Below, piece by piece: positions 4,857 to 5,494 of a stretch of 5,494 bases of DNA; positions within the stretch are counted from its first letter, which is position 1, and each line of letters starts with the position of its first letter. Under the pieces are notes generated by a model. It worked only from the letters and a program-made list of their open reading frames with translations. It was not told where the DNA came from and made no database searches. The stretch comes from Holophagales bacterium (GTDB lineage Bacteria; Acidobacteriota; Holophagae; Holophagales; Holophagaceae). Location of the stretch: the NCBI GenBank assembly GCA_031283145.1, contig JAITCJ010000016.1, positions 1 through 5,494 of the forward strand, written 5' to 3'. The translations under genes were made by a program, and so were the position numbers.

Positions 4857-5494
4857 TGCTATTGTGGCAAACAGCTTTTAACATAACTCATAACGAAAAA
4901 TTATTTGATGGCTACGCTGTGGTCACGCTTGGTAATTTTGATGGCGTCCATTTGGGTCACAGGCAATTAATTGGCGATGCTGCAAAGGCGGCAAAAAAAC
5001 GCGATTTGCCTGTGGTTGTGGTGACTTTTGATCCGCATCCGCTAAAAATTATTTCACCGGAACAACAACCGGGCTTGCTGATGACGCTGTCCCAAAAATT
5101 GAGTATTTTCAAGAGCTTGGGAGCAGAAGCTGTTTGGGTTATTTCATTCAGCCGTGAGTTTTCTGAACTGGAACCTGATGTTTTTTTGGATGGCTTGCGA
5201 AAAAATTTGAGTCCTGCCGAGCTGCACGTTGGACAGTCTTTTCGCTTTGGACTAAACCGCTTGGGAGATGTATCCGCCCTTCAGACTTGGGGAAATGTTT
5301 TGGGGTGCGAAATTCACACACATGCCTATAAAGCGCCTGACGGCGGTATCCAGAGTAGCAGCAGAATCAGACAGTTGTTGGCGGACGGCAATGTTAGTTT
5401 AGTCTCTGTGCTTTTGGGAAATCCATTTACGCTGACGGGTGTAGTTGTGGAGGGGGACCGCCGAGGCAGGTGTATTGGATTCCCAACGGCAAAT
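4856..5494 (+). CDS. ribF: Bifunctional riboflavin kinase/FAD synthetase, N-terminal part (runs off window)
   Basis: The frame opens at ATG 4856-4858 and stays open for 213 codons to the right edge. RibF phosphorylates riboflavin to FMN and adenylates FMN to FAD in the cytoplasm. Residues 1 to about 175 are the FMN adenylyltransferase domain. GNFDGVHLGHRQLI (26-39) carries the HxGH nucleotidyltransferase motif (32-35), followed by VTFDPHP (56-62), VGQSFRFGLNRLGD (125-138; the usual 'DF' is SF here) and SSSRIR (167-172), which resembles the family ISSTRIR motif. From about 190 the riboflavin-kinase domain begins (LTGVVVEGDRRGRCIGFPTAN) and is cut at the conserved GFPTAN. The full protein is usually about 300-320 residues, so roughly a third is missing. 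ATG overlaps the terC stop as TGATG and the only upstream GGA (4842-4844) is 11-13 bases away, so translation is probably coupled to terC. Confidence 0.95.
   Translation, partial: MLLWQTAFNITHNEKLFDGYAVVTLGNFDGVHLGHRQLIGDAAKAAKKRDLPVVVVTFDPHPLKIISPEQQPGLLMTLSQKLSIFKSLGAEAVWVISFSREFSELEPDVFLDGLRKNLSPAELHVGQSFRFGLNRLGDVSALQTWGNVLGCEIHTHAYKAPDGGIQSSSRIRQLLADGNVSLVSVLLGNPFTLTGVVVEGDRRGRCIGFPTAN

Overview
The window looks like chromosomal DNA from a Gram-negative (diderm) bacterium. Two secreted or outer-membrane proteins carry short signal peptides ending in A-Q, and one ends in the aromatic residue typical of outer-membrane barrels. The '-AAQ' signal-peptide ends, the DUF4139 protein and the style of the aspartate carbamoyltransferase vaguely recall Acidobacteriota (Holophagae-like), but this is an impression only. 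No rRNA or other marker settles the lineage.

Layout: (1) 1-318, the 3' end of a phage tail tape-measure gene, so a prophage or phage remnant lies to the left. (2) 319-482, a non-coding junction with a strong 13-17 bp hairpin. (3) 483-2573, a two-gene + strand operon: a secreted DUF4139 protein and a small beta-barrel outer-membrane protein. (4) 2574-2855, a dense run of five hairpins between convergent genes. A 50-codon coding-like stretch on the - strand overlaps the first hairpin, and the other four are translated in frame as a C-terminal extension of pyrB. (5) 2715-3785, pyrB on the - strand. (6) 3786-3884, the divergent pyrB/terC intergenic region. (7) 3885-5494, terC (TTG start, strong Shine-Dalgarno) overlapping by one base with ribF, which runs off the right edge at the start of its riboflavin-kinase domain.

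Functionally the genes are mostly housekeeping. PyrB makes carbamoyl-aspartate for UMP synthesis, RibF makes FMN and FAD, and TerC/Alx-type proteins are membrane proteins linked to metal homeostasis. The DUF4139/barrel pair probably acts in the envelope, but its role is unknown. The most unusual signal is the palindromic cluster at 2616-2845. Most of it stays open in the pyrB frame and adds about 43 residues beyond the normal end of the enzyme, much like the in-frame palindromic elements known from Rickettsia. A 12-bp core of one hairpin is also found in the hairpin at 369-414, which suggests a dispersed family.
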